Shown: in pieces, positions 1 through 20,895 of the stretch
Position numbering within the stretch: position 1 is the first letter of the stretch
How the letters are laid out: every line of letters begins with the position of its first letter
Source: Syngnathus acus
Taxonomy: Eukaryota > Chordata > Actinopteri > Syngnathiformes > Syngnathidae
DNA length: 64,000 bases
Direction of reading: 5' to 3'
Assembly (NCBI RefSeq): GCF_901709675.1
Contig: NC_051100.1
Location: forward strand, 6,510,001 to 6,574,000
The notes under the pieces: model-generated
What the model saw: only the letters and a program-made list of their open reading frames with translations
What the model was told of the DNA's origin: nothing
The model's database searches: none
Made by a program: the position numbers and the translations under genes

Positions 1-3000
1 AAAGAATAGTTATGTTTGAAAGCCTGAAATGAGAACATTTGGACAATCGTTAGTTAAAACATGGCTCCAAACGATTATTCGATTGTTAAAATATGAACAT
101 TTTATTTCTTGTCAGACATTTGATTCATTTTGACACCTCGGATTCGAGTGAATATGTGTTTATTGTATTCCAGTGCATAAAGCAAGGTCAGTGAAGACAT
201 GCTTGGATGGGTTCGGTGAGAAAGAAGCCCGTCAAATTTCTACGGGATAAACTAGCGCGAAGATGATGAGCCAGGCCATTTTTAGGCTGCACTGTACAGC
301 CAAAATGTACTTCCAACATTTGAGGGAGAGAGGATTTTCTTCCACTCTGTCTTATATTCTTGACAGGGTCATTTTTCCTGTCTTTCCGTTGGGAGGAGAC
401 TGCTGGTGGTATCCTAATATCCACACAGGGATCAGTATAGCAGCTTGTGATGTTGTCAGGAGAGGACTTTGCAAAAGCTGTGAAGCTCATAAAAGTCCAT
501 TTTACATGAATGCCACACAGGACTTTAAATTCAAAAAGTGCTTGTGGGCCAAAAAAAACACTGATGTTTTACTGTTGTTGTCTCCCTGTTTGCAAAATGG
601 ACACAAGAGCCTCATCACTCCCATGCATTTTTTTTAACTTTGCTGGGAATGGAGTATAATGTTCATATGTGTGTGCCAGATACACATGTTTATCTTCTAA
701 AACATACACCTCCCACATTGTGTGGAGTCACCTCCCTCAATGCAATGGAAAGTTAGGCCCAAGTGGTGACATAAAACCTTTATTGATTGTACAGGCAATG
801 TTAGAATGTCATACAAGGGTGGAAAAAAATAGCAGAAAACAGAACACAAATTCTTCCCCCTTAAAAGCTCACTGAACTGAAGTACAATTGCACGAAAAGG
901 GTCAGCTAACATAACCCAAAAATCTGGATACTGATTTTTGTGAGTTGCAAATGTCGCTTTCTCGGATGGCCATTTTCACATACCTGGCTGTGGTTGAAAA
1001 CAGCAACCAAATTTTTGAGTTGAAGCCAATCTTGATCTGGCTAGCCTTTGAATAGAAGCATGAAAAAAATCTGAACAAACAAACAGTACCGGCTGGTGCA
1101 CTTTCACCGCTAAATGGATACTTTTGAGCAAGTTTTCCAAACGTTTCCGCTAAAACCAATCCAATGTAGGTCAATGTGATCATCAAAAAGATACATTTAT
1201 ATGTTGAGACAGACAGGCAAAGAAAAATAATTTTACAAAATATTATTATTTATATAAAATGATAAATAATATAATTTTACTGTAATGCAAAATTTGCAAT
1301 GGTTTATTTTGAACCAAGTAGGGTCCATTTTTGACCCACATTTGGGTTATTTTTAACCCAACTGTTTTCTTTTTTTTAGTCAGCTGCAGTCGTGATATTG
1401 TGGCTCATTTGTCTTCATTGTGACAGTGTCGGGCGTAGAAAAGATGCTGCGGTGCAGTCATGCAGCCGCACAGCATAAAATGGGCCAGTTTTTAAATGGC
1501 GATACTATCTTTACTCCTTTTCAATTTATTTACAAATTATTAGCATAATGTCATCCGCTCCTGACGCCCACAAAGCGGTCATGAGTTGTATTTTTATATC
1601 GTCCTTGACACAAAATTAGCAATATTGTTGTCTACTGGGAATTGCATGCAGGAAAATCACATCCTTGCTGTGGTTAGGCATTTTGCCCATTCGGTCCTTT
1701 TGTTCTTCCCCCCACTGGAACTAAATGCAGCTAATATCACATTGTTGATCTGAAGCGTACTGAAAGATGTTTTGCCTCCAGTGTGTCATTCCAGCTGTCT
1801 TATTTAATGACATTGCTCTATTTTTAGCCTTGTTATGGATTCATGTATAATTCAGTGGGTTTGTTTGTGTGCGCCTATGGATCATGTATACATGTGTTTG
1901 TGTGTCTCTTTGCTGCATTGCTTGTGTACTACGACAAATAGGATTCATCTTGTTTCTTTTTTGGCTTGTCTGGGTCAGGCTTACTCGGGGGTAGCAAAAA
2001 AGCATAAATGAGGGATGCTTCCTGTTTCTTTTCTATAGTTGTGAGCTAGGAACAGATTGTGATTGAGGAACCAATGCTCTGCATCGGATTGGTGACTGAA
2101 TATTTTTTGCAGACTCTTCTAGCTATGCGCCTGTTGTGTACAGATAGTGTGTCCTTACTCAGCCAATTAAGCAGCCTGACGGGCTTCTGGTGATAAATAC
2201 ATATAGTGAAGCCGCTTTGACTGCTTCTTCAAACAGAGCCAAAAATCCCGTTTTCCCAGACATGGCTGATATCGGAAAACAAGAACATCTGCTAGTTCTG
2301 AAATCCCAAAAATGTTTGAGTCACTTAAGATTTGCCAGCAGGAAGGACACATTAACAATTCCCACAGAAGCTACAAAAATGGAGTCATCCGCGTGTTGAA
2401 ATATAGAAGCAGACTGCCAATCATGCAACTTGTACTTGTGCAGGATGGCACGGACTTGTTTAAGTGTTCAAAGTGGAACTTCACCGGACTCTAGTTTATT
2501 TGGACTCGACTTGTCCAAGCATTTTAGTAGATGTTTATTAGCTTTGAACGGTTCCAACTTAATATGTTTTTTTGGTTTGTGAGTTCTCATTTCCTGTCAC
2601 GCTGGGACGTCTTTGGATGTACTCCACTGTCAGAATGTGTGTATTTGTGCACAGGAGACAAATCCACAACTTGTGGTTAAGTCAATAGGAGAAGGCTGTT
2701 TGCTGTGGCACGAGGCCCAGAAGACTTGCAAACATGCAGTAAGTGGAGGCTCCAACAAACTGTGCTGTCTTGTGCATGGCCGCTCTTACAGTGCCGTATG
2801 CTCAGCTTGGACTGAATGTAGTAGACTGACAATCACTGCACACAAACAAACCGGAGGACAATGAACACAACATGACTCAGACAAGCTTCAATAGATATTA
2901 ATGCAAAAAGTCATCAAAATGTTTTCATTAAAGGGCAAGTCAAGTCAAAAATGATCTTTACAAAAATAATTTCTATGCAGTCCTACGAGTCTAAACACAA

Positions 3001-4068
3001 TATTTTGGTTATTAAAACAGAATTAAGCATATGAATGTCACATGACCAAACTCAGAACAGGTAAGCCTTGATGGTCGTCACCTGAGGCCCTCAGTCCACA
3101 GTAAATGTCAGTACGAGATCTTTCTGCTTTATCCATCTCGTCCAGTTCAGTCATTATATACTATAGCACTTGGTTTCTTATTCGTTTTACACTAAACTCG
3201 CTTGTATTGGTGATGGTGTGAGTAATTTGACAGTTTAACATAATGCTTACCACAAAAACTTTAGGACTGTTGTTGCAAGTGTGAAAAAGAAGCTGAGCTT
3301 CTTTTTTCCCCCCCTTCATCAATTCACGGCGCACACGTCTAATAGAAGGTGTCGGTTTGGAGTGAGGAGGAAAGCAAGATTGTTCTACTGGAATATAAAT
3401 CACGTGGAGAATGAAATGTGAACAACTATTGGCCTCTTGTGCACTGTTATAATACTCTCAGGCTGAATTAAGCAAAGCTCTTATTTTCTGCTGAAGTGCA
3501 ATTTTATACACGCTGGCGAGGCTGCTATATGAAGGTACATTCTTTCCTTCCAAAAAAAAAAAGAATTGACCTGCCAACATGTAACCAACTATAAATACAT
3601 CAAAACTATGAACATGCTTCTATTTCTCCCAAAAACATCAACATCGGGATATCAAGTTTATGTCAAGCGGAAAAAATGATTTCTAAGCAATTCTGAGGTA
3701 CCTGGGAGTTAATAAAAAAAAAAGGTTGTGGTGTCAGAAAATATATAATGAATTAAATAGTGGATTACAGGCAGAATATTGGACTATTTTACAATAGTTT
3801 GTCCTTTAATATAATAGTAAGAAATTACAATAGCTTTAACAATCTTCATTTTCTTTTTTCTTTTTCTTACATAAGCATTTTGGGTTGATTTTAAAAGTAT
3901 TAATTACGGCTCAGCAGGTTTGCTTATATTTACAAAATGTGCATATTTCCATACAAATATGTGATTAGGATCTTTCTTAGCAAAGAGGAGTAAGGAGAAG
4001 GATCCTGACAAATAATACATAACACTTCCATCGTTTTGTCTTCTCTTTTCATTCATTCGCAACTTCTG

Positions 4069-4165
4069 CTGTTTTGTGTGTGTGCTGTTTTGTGTGTGCT
4101 GTTTTGTGTGTGTGTTTGTGTGTGTGTGTGTGCGTGTGTGTGTACGTGTGTGTGCGTGTGTGCGC
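4069..4165. repeat. Degenerate GT-rich microsatellite
   Basis: Alternating GT runs are interrupted by CTGTTTT units and by GC or AC steps. The interruptions suggest an older, decayed array. Apparent His/Thr-rich open frames across it are artefacts of the repeat. Confidence 0.85.
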
Positions 4166-4901
4166 AAGAATGTGATTTAGCGTATCCTGGGAGGAAATGC
4201 AGAGCTAGATAGCGAGAGCATCTCATTTCACTCCCAGTCATGAGTCATGTTTAATAAGTGCAATAGTTTTACCTAAAAATAGACAGAGCAATGTGAAATC
4301 ACTTGCTATCTTTTAAGCACATTTTATCTTATTAACAATACTATACAGTTAAATAAAGGAGATGTATTAGTTTCCTCTCATAAATAAATAACAATCAGGG
4401 GCGGACCGTGTGGTTCATTAACTTAAAGGAAGTTGCTGCCTGTGAAAGCAAACCAAATGGTGCATCAAAGTGGGCCCAGATGAATGTTTAATGGGATGAC
4501 TTCCTAACGGCACAGTAAATCGTTGATGTGAGATTGTGCAGCACTGCCGCATGACCACCGCGGCAGAAGCGGCTCCTCTTGGCTGCATGCTTGAAGCAAA
4601 GCATGAACTTTAAAACGTGCTGCCATTCAAGGCAGTAAGAAGCGTGCCGTCGAAGTTGTAAAATGTACTGAGCTGTAAATGTAAAATGTGCCGCACTGAA
4701 TCTTGCCTTATTGTGCTAGTCGACATTGCACAATCTGGTGCCTTGACAGTCTTTATGACTTTAATGTGTTCCGTGACCATATTCAAAATGCTGACCAATC
4801 AAATGTCAAATCAACTTTCCCAATTGAAATGAATGAAAATGCCAGTAATCCATTCCAATAAAATAAAATAACTGAGGACATGTTGGGGATAGACTGTTGT
4901 G

Positions 4902-4948
4902 ATGGACGGACGGAAGGTTGGACGGTTGGACGGATGAATGGATGGATA
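4902..4948. repeat. GGAC/GGAT tetranucleotide microsatellite
   Basis: Imperfect tandem copies of GGAC with GGTT and GGAT variants, ending in a GGAT run. Repeats of this type often mark old LINE tails in fish, but no LINE body is visible next to it. Confidence 0.7.
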
Positions 4949-5154
4949 TCCGACTTTTTAATTTGGAGTGTGGAAATGTTTCATTTTGCCCTTTTATTCA
5001 TTAAATCAATCACTAAACAAAAATACAGTAAAAGTAAAATGAATTAAAGGTGAATATACATTTCAATCAATGCCAATTTTACTGATTTCCCCACTAAAAC
5101 TGTGAAATAGATACACATGTACACACACACACCTCCCCACACGTGCATCATCCC

Positions 5155-5305
5155 CACGCACGCACACACTCTCGCGCCTGCTGTACTTGCGGCAGGCTGC
5201 ACGAGCCGCGCCGCCGTAGCACGCGACAACAGCGCAGACGCGTGTCGTCGTCCTCCAAGCCGGACACGTCCATCCACATCCATGCTTACAGCTCATCGCT
5301 GCAAC
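5155..5305 (+). promoter_or_regulatory. CpG-rich 5' region of golga7b
   Basis: A sharp local rise in CpG dinucleotides (CGCGCC, GCCGCG, GCGTGTCGTCGTCC) sits directly upstream of the golga7b start codon in an otherwise AT-rich window. This is the usual composition of a TATA-less vertebrate promoter and 5' UTR. No TATA box or defined start site was identified, so the limits are approximate. Confidence 0.45.
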
Positions 5306-5317
5306 ATGGCGACAGAG
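5306..5317 (+). CDS. golga7b: golga7b coding exon 1
   Basis: Only four codons (M-A-T-E), followed directly by the donor GTGAGA. It was chosen because the GOLGA7B family starts MATE and because it lies in the CpG-rich block. It is too short to stand out as an open frame. Confidence 0.8.
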
Positions 5318-8300
5318 GTGAGACATGCTGCTTCTTCGTCTTCTTCTCGTCCTGCACGTGGTGTCTTGAGCTGGGAAAAGTCACTCATGTTGAATTCATC
5401 ATGACTGAATGTGTCTTTATTTGCCTCATTTGAGTGTCTTTTCAGCTGAACTATTTATTTAAGATCTAATTAACAGTCCTGATGAGGCATGGGATCATCA
5501 GCACCATGGACAGGGGCGGACTTGTTTCCCCCCCCTATTAAACATGAATGGAGCATCTTGAAAGACTTTGCTATCATGGCTTCTTCATTTACAGAACGTA
5601 AATGAATTCCCATGCATCGATTTCTAAAAATAGAATATTGTGCAGATGTACCTAATATATTGTCCTCTGAGCCGACAACGCATCACCATTGCTTTGAGCC
5701 AATGAACAGCCAGCTTCTGCGTGTGCCCTTGTTGATGTGAGTTCTAACTAAAGGCATAGCCGCCTCAGGTATCCTAATGATTTAATTGGAGGAGTCATGC
5801 TGTTAGCCGCTGCATAATTTCTTCTGGAAGCTCCCTCGTAAAGTATGATGAAATACAGATAACGACAAGTTGCACAGTGAGTATGCTTAATGAGCAATGT
5901 GCTGTATTTATGATTAAAAGGAATGCGAAATATGCTGGCCAGTATGGCTTCCATGGCCAACACTTTAATAATACAAAGGCACATCAACGTGGAAGCAGAT
6001 CTGAATGGAAAAGGCTTCAACATATAAATTATCCATGGCAGACTGCAGCCATTCGTTGTCCATCAGTGATTGGAAGTCCTGTCAACCACTTTACTTCCTG
6101 TCCATCATTGTCTCCTCCACTTTTTCCTCTCCTGAATCATAAATATTACATATCTACTTTTGCCTCAGCCTGTAGTCTACAGTCCACCATTCGGATAATG
6201 ACCCCAAAACCCCAACAATTGTATAAATTCGCCAACATGTTCAAAAATCTGCGGAATGATCTTGGCTCTGCTTTCGTCCTGCGATAAATGATAGTTGTTT
6301 TCCACTGCGTTGGTAATTGTGTCTATTAATAGCCCAACTTGGTCATTATGACGAGCAGCAGGCTGGGGAGTATAGAAAAAAGGATATTTAAAGCACAGGC
6401 AGAGAGAGCAATTTTGTGTGACTGGAGTTTTTTAGCGCTGAAGACCAAAATAGCGGTGTGGATGTTATTCCTGGTTGTCAGTGAAGCAGCATCTTCTTGG
6501 CTTTCTTATATACATGATAGACTCCATACTGCGAGATAATAATGCCTAACATTCTATAACAGTAGATGGCATTCCATTAATAAAAATATCCACGTAATCA
6601 TATTACAATCCATCCATCCATTTTCTATACCACTCATCACATCAACATCCTAAAATTAAGCGTTACTTTGTACAGTACAATTTTAAATTAATTATGCAAC
6701 AATTGAAAATACTGTTTGACTACAAACAGAATTTTTGGGAACATCCAGAACAATTAAAACATAGTCAATGTCGTGTAATTCCCACTAAATTGCATTAAAC
6801 CAAAATCCCAGTTTATTCTTACTACCAGCCAAGTGTCCAAATACTTTTACTCATTTATGAACCATCCCTTTTTTATATATATATATACACATCCCTCTCC
6901 ACTCCCTATCCTTCCGAGTGAAGTAATTGAGATCAACGGAGAGAAGCTTTACAGTGTCGCACTTACTCACCGTTGCTGTTCTTCACCGAGAAAACGGCTG
7001 TTTGGATGTAAAGCACTCAACGTGCTTTTAAAGGAAAGTAGCGGCTGTTGAGTGCAATCAGGCCAAGTGCTTGTAAAGGATGCGCTGAGAGGGCTGACGA
7101 TGTAGTAAAGTGACAGGCAACACGGTGTAACTCTTGTGTGTGTTTGTCTTGTCGTGTGCAGTTTCACAGCCTCCAGGAGATGAGGCGCACTGCTTCTCTA
7201 GTGATGAAGGTCTTCATACAGAGGGACTACAGCGAGGGGACCGTCTGCCGCTTCCAGACTAAGTTTCCCCCCGAACTGAACAGCAGGGTGAGTGTCGTGA
7301 TTCTGCCGCTGTTGACATTCACTTCTGTACATATATTATATTCCTCATTTTCATTACCCAGTGTTGTAAATATACAGGTTTATCTCAATGAATTACAAAA
7401 TCATGGATATTTTTTAAATAGTTCAATGCACAAAGTGAAATTCACTGTAACAAAATAATTTGTAACTAAAAAAAAAAGTATTTCAAGAATCTATACATGA
7501 AGTTTGCATCTTTATTTCAACTACTAAGATAAATCTCCGAAAATAAATATTTAAGACCTTTGTTTGCTGTCATTACTTTTTTGCGCTGCTCCTGTTATAG
7601 CGAAACTAGATGCAATAAAATGCTTTTTTATTATTGTACTTAATAAATTGTGCAACGAGTGCATGCTCCTAATTTCTATGAGGACATATTCAAAATGTAA
7701 CTTTTGCTCATATTAGCTACAACAGCAGCTTTTTTATTATCTTCCGATTCATGGCCATCTGTTATGATGATACAGACTAGTATAGCCTTGCCAAGTACAG
7801 TAATTAGCAAGGAGAGGACATTCCCACCTTCACACTATCGTAAATGTAAAGTAAATGTGCACTTTAAATTTGCTCTGGCAGATGCTCACAGGATTTGCAT
7901 TTTCATACCGCAAAGTTGTTTCATATTGCACACAAAGCAGAGCTTTGACTTTGTTGCCGTTGAGACCGAGCAATACTTTTTGACACGTCTGCGTTTGTGT
8001 TTTGCAAGTAGATTGAGCGAAACTTGCTGGAGGAAACGGTGAAGACGCTCAACTCGTTCTACATGGAAGCTGAAAAAATCGGAGGCCAGTCGTACCTGGA
8101 GGGATGTCTGGCCTGTGCGACGGCGTACATCATCTTTTTCTGCATGGAGACGCGCTACGAAAAGGTAAACGTGATCGCAGCATCTTCCATCTTTACAAAT
8201 GATCACACTGGCCACCTGTAGAAAATGAATGCAATAGTTCCCATTCTCAGCAAATTGCGTGCTTGAATGCACTCCCGCATATCGAGGTCACAGTTGTTTG

Positions 8301-11300
8301 CACCAGCATGAACCAAAGACGTGGCAGATACCATCTGCTCGTGCGATAGCTTAATAGACCTCGCTGTGAGGCGCGCGCACACACCTGCGTGCAGATGGGC
8401 CAAGCACGGCACGCCACTCGTACATCCGTCCCGACAAAGGCCAGGTGATAGCATAGAGTTCCATGCGCAGTCTTTGATCACCTGCTACTTCTATTCGCTC
8501 AACCTGGAGCTGCGCTAAAGTCCCAGCATGCCTCGATAGGTTGATCTCTTCCACCCGCATCAATCATCTCCCTGGTTTTGTGGCTTTTTCTAAACAATTT
8601 CTTATCAACAGAAAGCACTGGGCGCTATGCAAAGTTGTTTGTAGCTGTAATGAAGCCATGCAGAAAAAAAAATCTCCTCCAAGTTCCTTTCAAGTCTTTT
8701 GTCTGCCGGTGGAGGAGATACTATCGGCTTCACTGGAGAGTGACTTTATTGAGTCGTTTGACAAAATGATGTCGGTTGAATGATGATGACAAGTGTAGCC
8801 ACCCAAGTAGATCTTCGATAAGAGGCCACACGCACCAAGGAGAGCGTGTAGAGAATCAGCGGAGCACCCAAAAGCCCGGATGCTTGCGGTGCACGATCTC
8901 AATGGACGCTGATTGCTCTGAGCATGTTGAGATGTGCACCGCATGGAGGCCATGGTTGGCTTATGCAACATTGATAACAATTATGCGTCCATAATGTTTG
9001 GAGTCACATTTGAACATTGTTTAGTGTCATAAAAGTATGAGAAGTTGACCCAAGGGTGCAGGGGGAAAAGTGCTCTAAGGGCCACATTTGAGTTTTAAAA
9101 CAGACAGATAGCAGGTCAAATAAAAGTTAGATAAAAAGGGTAAAAAAAATCGATTCCATAAATTACATTTCATTCTTTTTTTTATTTGTGCATTAAAATT
9201 AGTCAATTGTTCATTGATTTAAAAAAAAATTAAAAATGAATGAAATTTCACGTAAAATGATTTATTTTACTAACATTTTTTTTATTCGACCCACTTTTTG
9301 AGGATTACTGGATTAAGCACTAATTGATGAGCTAAATAAATACAAAATATTATAAATGAATAAATATATATAATAAAATAGGAAAAGCTATCAACACAAT
9401 ACTCTTGGAGCGTCGGCATCTCACTGACACGGAAAATGTTTCCATCTATTCCCTGGATTTCTGTGAAGTGTTGCAAGTTAACACACGGGAGATGGGGGGG
9501 GAAGCACATTTTATGACCTAGGAATTTGATTTGTCCATTTCAGGATCATTTTCCTGTCTTTTCCCTTCGCCAAATACACATCGATGTGTTTACGACTGCG
9601 GTTTCGTCTTTGCGTTCAGGTTTGCGGGGTCAGTACGTCAACAGCTGTGCCTGCAGCTGTGGAAGGCCTTTGCCATCTCAGAGGAGCTTTTGTCGGTTTT
9701 GCAGCAAAGCCTCTGCGGTTCGATTCTCTCTTGAAGGAATAGCGGAATAACCTTTAGTTAACTCATAGATGTTTGGATGCAAATTTTTGGGTCACTCATT
9801 GGAGTACTTGTCCACCATTTAAAGTGCCTCTGATTAATCCCAATAAATTTCAGCCATTCTAGCCAGCTTGTCATGACCTTGTATTTGAAACAAGGGTGTG
9901 TAGACTTTTTCTATCCACTGCACTTGATTGCTCACAGTCAACGATGTGGTGGAGGATATTTGTGTTTGAGGTGAACTGACCAAGACTTGAAGGCCCTGCA
10001 GCGCATTGTGAAAACGGCTAGCAAGACTATTGGTGCTTCTCTCCCCTCCTTGAAGGACATTTACACCTCCCATCTCACTCGCAAGGCGACCAAGATTGTG
10101 AGTGATGTGAGTCACCCCGCTCACTCTTTGTTTGAACTTCTGCCCTCTGGGAGGCGGTACAGGAGCCTGCGCTCCCGCACTACCAGACTTTCCAACAGCT
10201 TCGTACTCCAGGCTGTTAGGATCCTGAACTCGCTCCCCCTTTCAGCGTAGCGTCCTGTTCTTGCTGTATGCACACTGGCTCGGTTTTGCCCCTCATATTT
10301 AATGGGTCTGTTATTTATTCATCGCTCATTTTATTTTATTTTATTTATTATTTGTTATTTATGGTTTGGGCATTCTTGTTTTTGTTTTGTGTCGCCTACT
10401 TGTATGTCTCGTCACCGTGGGATGGTGGAAACGGAATTTCGGTTTCTTTGTGTGTCTTGACATATGAAGGGATTGACAATAAAGCTGACTTTGACTTTGA
10501 CTTTGACTTTGAACTGCTGATTTTATTTGTCCACACTGTGGGCTCTGTTCGCACAAGTCAATGTGCAGAGGTGAAGTTATTGAGAAAAAAAACCCAGATG
10601 TACGTATTTGTTTTCCCTCAGTGCACAGAAGTGCAAATGATGGCGCTCGCCTTTTCAACAGCGCTGACAGCTTTTTTTGTGGCGGCAATGCCCAGTGGAG
10701 TGCGGTTGGGCTGTCAGACACGCTTAGTCTGCTTCCAGGGGATGCGTGGCATATCAGCATTGATGTTGTCCACAGAGGCATATAGCCCATGCTCAATAAT
10801 CTGCCCTAATTATGCCATTTAACTCTAATAGCTGTCCTTTCAGCATGACTGGCCATCAGTCAGCACAAATCCTGTGGACATGCGGCAAGACGCTCTGTTC
10901 TCCGAGGCAAACCAGTTATGCTCTGTGTGATGCAAGAAGGGTTGATGAACATAGATTTCTCTCTCAGTAAGATAAATGTTTCCATTTTACTAGTTCAAAC
11001 TATCAAAGAAACACAAAGCGACCTTTGTGAGAGAACCTCTAAGACTGTTTATTTAAAAAGCACCAAAGACAGAGGTGAAAAAAAAAAAGAACTTTTGCTA
11101 CTTAATGTATTAATTGACAATTTTGCATCAAATCATATTCTCTATTATTAACTTTCTATGTTGAATTTCAGATTTTGAGAAAGATTACGAGCTACATCCA
11201 GGATCAGAATGAGAAAATTTATGCTCCGCGAGGGCTGCTGATCACCGACCCCATCGAAAGGGGAATGCGAGTTGTATCCTTCAGAGAGAAACCTGCCACC

Positions 11301-11897
11301 TTCTTTTCCTCCTGCCACTCAAACAGCACGATAGCACATACATAGAAGTGCATGGTGAACTTCAATAGAGCGGTGATAACGGATAAGAGGTGGCAGCGGT
11401 TTAGAGGTCACGGAAGTCATTGTGGTTTGAGTCCTTAAGAATTCCACACATGCATGTGGGTTGGGTGGGCAAATGAAAAACACCTTCTCCTCCTTCTTGT
11501 GATTGGCCATGAGGATGCCCTTGGAATGGCACTTAGATTAAACTCCATCAGGGAGGATGTTCAATAGCCCACTCATTACTTGGAGTGAATATGAAACAAG
11601 GCTTTGGAGAGAAAAACACTTAGTCAGCAGTTCTGTGTGTGCATGTGAGATATTTTACTTTTTTGTTTCTGTAGAAATTAAAAATGGAGATGGAAAAGCA
11701 GGATTGTAAACTAGCTGGTAAGTAAGTATCAAACGGTACCCAGTACTCCTGACAAAACAGGTGGTTTTAGTGTGTTTTGCAGAATTGCCTCCTTGACTTC
11801 CCTCTCATAGTTGGAGATCAGCGTATTCGAGGACCGAGGCTCGAGCAGCTCCAGCCCCAGCAGCAGTGCCTCATCGACGGCGGGCAGCGCTCGGTGA
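5306..11897 (+). CDS. golga7b: golga7b: Golgin A7 family member B, DHHC palmitoyltransferase accessory subunit
   Basis: The five coding exons are 5306-5317, 7162-7287, 8012-8164, 11172-11273 and 11811-11897, giving 159 aa; human GOLGA7B is about 167 aa. All introns are GT/AG and every junction is in phase 0. The protein begins MATE, which separates it from GOLGA7. It then carries the family core: [29 protein letters not shown] with its paired cysteines, and [16 protein letters not shown]. It ends in a serine-rich tail after SVFEDR. By family knowledge this is an Erf4-type partner that stabilises DHHC-type palmitoyltransferases (ZDHHC5 for GOLGA7B) and is itself palmitoylated on Golgi or plasma membrane. 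It is convergent with crtac1, as in human. Candidate AATAAA signals lie at 12434-12439 and 12779-12784. The assignment is strong; splicing was inferred, not tested. Confidence 0.93.
7162..7287 (+). CDS. golga7b: golga7b coding exon 2
   Basis: The acceptor GTGTGCAG and donor GTGAGT bound 42 codons that open the Erf4/GOLGA7 domain. Conserved words include [19 protein letters not shown] and FPPELNSR. Confidence 0.95.
8012..8164 (+). CDS. golga7b: golga7b coding exon 3
   Basis: Fifty-one codons lie between acceptor TTTGCAAGTAG and donor GTAAAC. The exon encodes the helical core with [18 protein letters not shown], and the hydrophobic cysteine motif [14 protein letters not shown], whose cysteines are the palmitoylation and membrane-contact residues in this family. 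Confidence 0.96.
9985..10512 (+). mobile_element. 5'-truncated non-LTR (LINE) retrotransposon tail
   Basis: It lies inside golga7b intron 3. An open frame at 9987-10250 encodes the extreme C terminus of a LINE reverse-transcriptase polyprotein, with the hallmark words [18 protein letters not shown] and [14 protein letters not shown] 3' UTR follows, with AATAAA at 10478-10483 and a terminal TGACTT hexamer repeat at 10486-10512. A 3' end made of short tandem repeats rather than poly(A) is typical of the CR1/L2/Rex1 side of the LINE tree. The clade is not resolved. It is heavily 5' truncated and cannot move on its own. Confidence 0.8.
11172..11273 (+). CDS. golga7b: golga7b coding exon 4
   Basis: Thirty-four codons follow the acceptor TTGAATTTCAG and end at donor GTATCC. 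They encode [19 protein letters not shown] and the conserved [13 protein letters not shown]. The exon breaks after RV, the same place as in mammalian GOLGA7 genes as I recall them. Confidence 0.93.
11811..11897 (+). CDS. golga7b: golga7b coding exon 5 (serine-rich C terminus)
   Basis: It follows acceptor CCTCTCATAG and reads [19 protein letters not shown], then a short Ser/Ala tail ending in AR and TGA. The LEISVFEDR block matches the IEISIYEDR block of the family. The tail is shorter than the Ser/Gly tail of mammalian GOLGA7B. Confidence 0.9.
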   Translation: MEISVFEDRGSSSSSPSSSASSTAGSAR

Positions 11898-20025
<8,128 letters not shown>

Positions 20026-20268
20026 TTATTCTGAGGGCATGCAGGGGCACCCACAAACACAGTGAAGTTCATGTTGATGGACTCAATTATAATGTAGTGC
20101 TGCTTAGTTGTTTTCTAGTGAGGTCATGTCGATTCCTGTAAATAAAATGAAACCTCATGCCATCGCACAAAAAGAAAGTCTTCATCTTTGCTGTGCTGCA
20201 GAATTATTAATAGTTAACGAAATGTAACCCACCACCGCTGACAGATGGTCTGGCATATGTCCTCTCGC

Positions 20269-20277
20269 GCACACACA

Positions 20278-20358
<81 letters not shown>
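20269..20358. repeat. (AC)n microsatellite
   Basis: About 85-90 bp of nearly pure AC dinucleotides, with one AA step near 20280. It lies about 400 bp beyond the crtac1 stop codon and so possibly within its 3' UTR. Confidence 0.97.
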
Positions 20359-20361
<3 letters not shown>

Positions 20362-20767
20362 TGTAGCTTGGAGACCTGGTGTTCCTCAGCATCCCAGTAG
20401 GCCCAAATGGAGAAAGAGAGCGGCATTGTGCACATACAGACGGCGGCCTCAGCGTGTCCCTTAAGATTGCAGCCGGTGGTGCCGGTGGCTTCGGTACAGT
20501 GGTTTGGACTCGCTGTAGCCACCACTTATTGACTTGGACTCAGCTCAAATCCCATTTAGATAAATGCCAGGTGATGACAAGAGGGCCGTGCGGCTCTAAG
20601 GCAGTTAGTTCTAGCATGCGCCCTGTAAGGTCCAGTCCAGCCCCAAAAGTAATGCATGGTGGAAAACACGACTGATATCACAGATCCATAGAGCTTGTTG
20701 TACGATAAAGAGGAGGAGGATTTCAACAGTTTCTGTACATCCTTGTTAAAGCGGAGAAAGGGGGCGC

Positions 20768-20895
20768 CTACAGTAGTCCACTCTGGAGATGGTTCAAGAT
20801 GAGACAAAGCACACCGATAGATGATAGCCAGAGAGAAATGGCCGACCGGGTACGTTGTGCAGAGGACCGCGTCTTCCCAAAGTAAGCCACCTGGG
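20768..20895 (-). CDS. crtac1: crtac1 coding exon 14 (hydrophobic C-terminal tail)
   Basis: Acceptor CTCTCTCTGCAG, then [14 protein letters not shown], a basic patch, and a hydrophobic stretch ([16 protein letters not shown]) ending at TAG. The AQVA start matches the B-type C terminus of CRTAC1 as I recall it, rather than the Pro/Thr-rich A-type tail. Confidence 0.85.

Larger units (their letters stand above)
1..5154. other. Non-coding region upstream of golga7b
   Basis: No exon was recognised on either strand. Open frames here are short and lack splice-site or codon support. The stretch is AT-rich and holds a degenerate GT-rich array at 4069-4165, a GGAC/GGAT microsatellite at 4902-4948, and a short palindromic GGGTTA/TAACCC motif near 1345-1365 resembling miniature transposon debris. 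It would contain distal regulatory sequence of golga7b if any is present, but none can be identified by eye. Confidence 0.5.
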
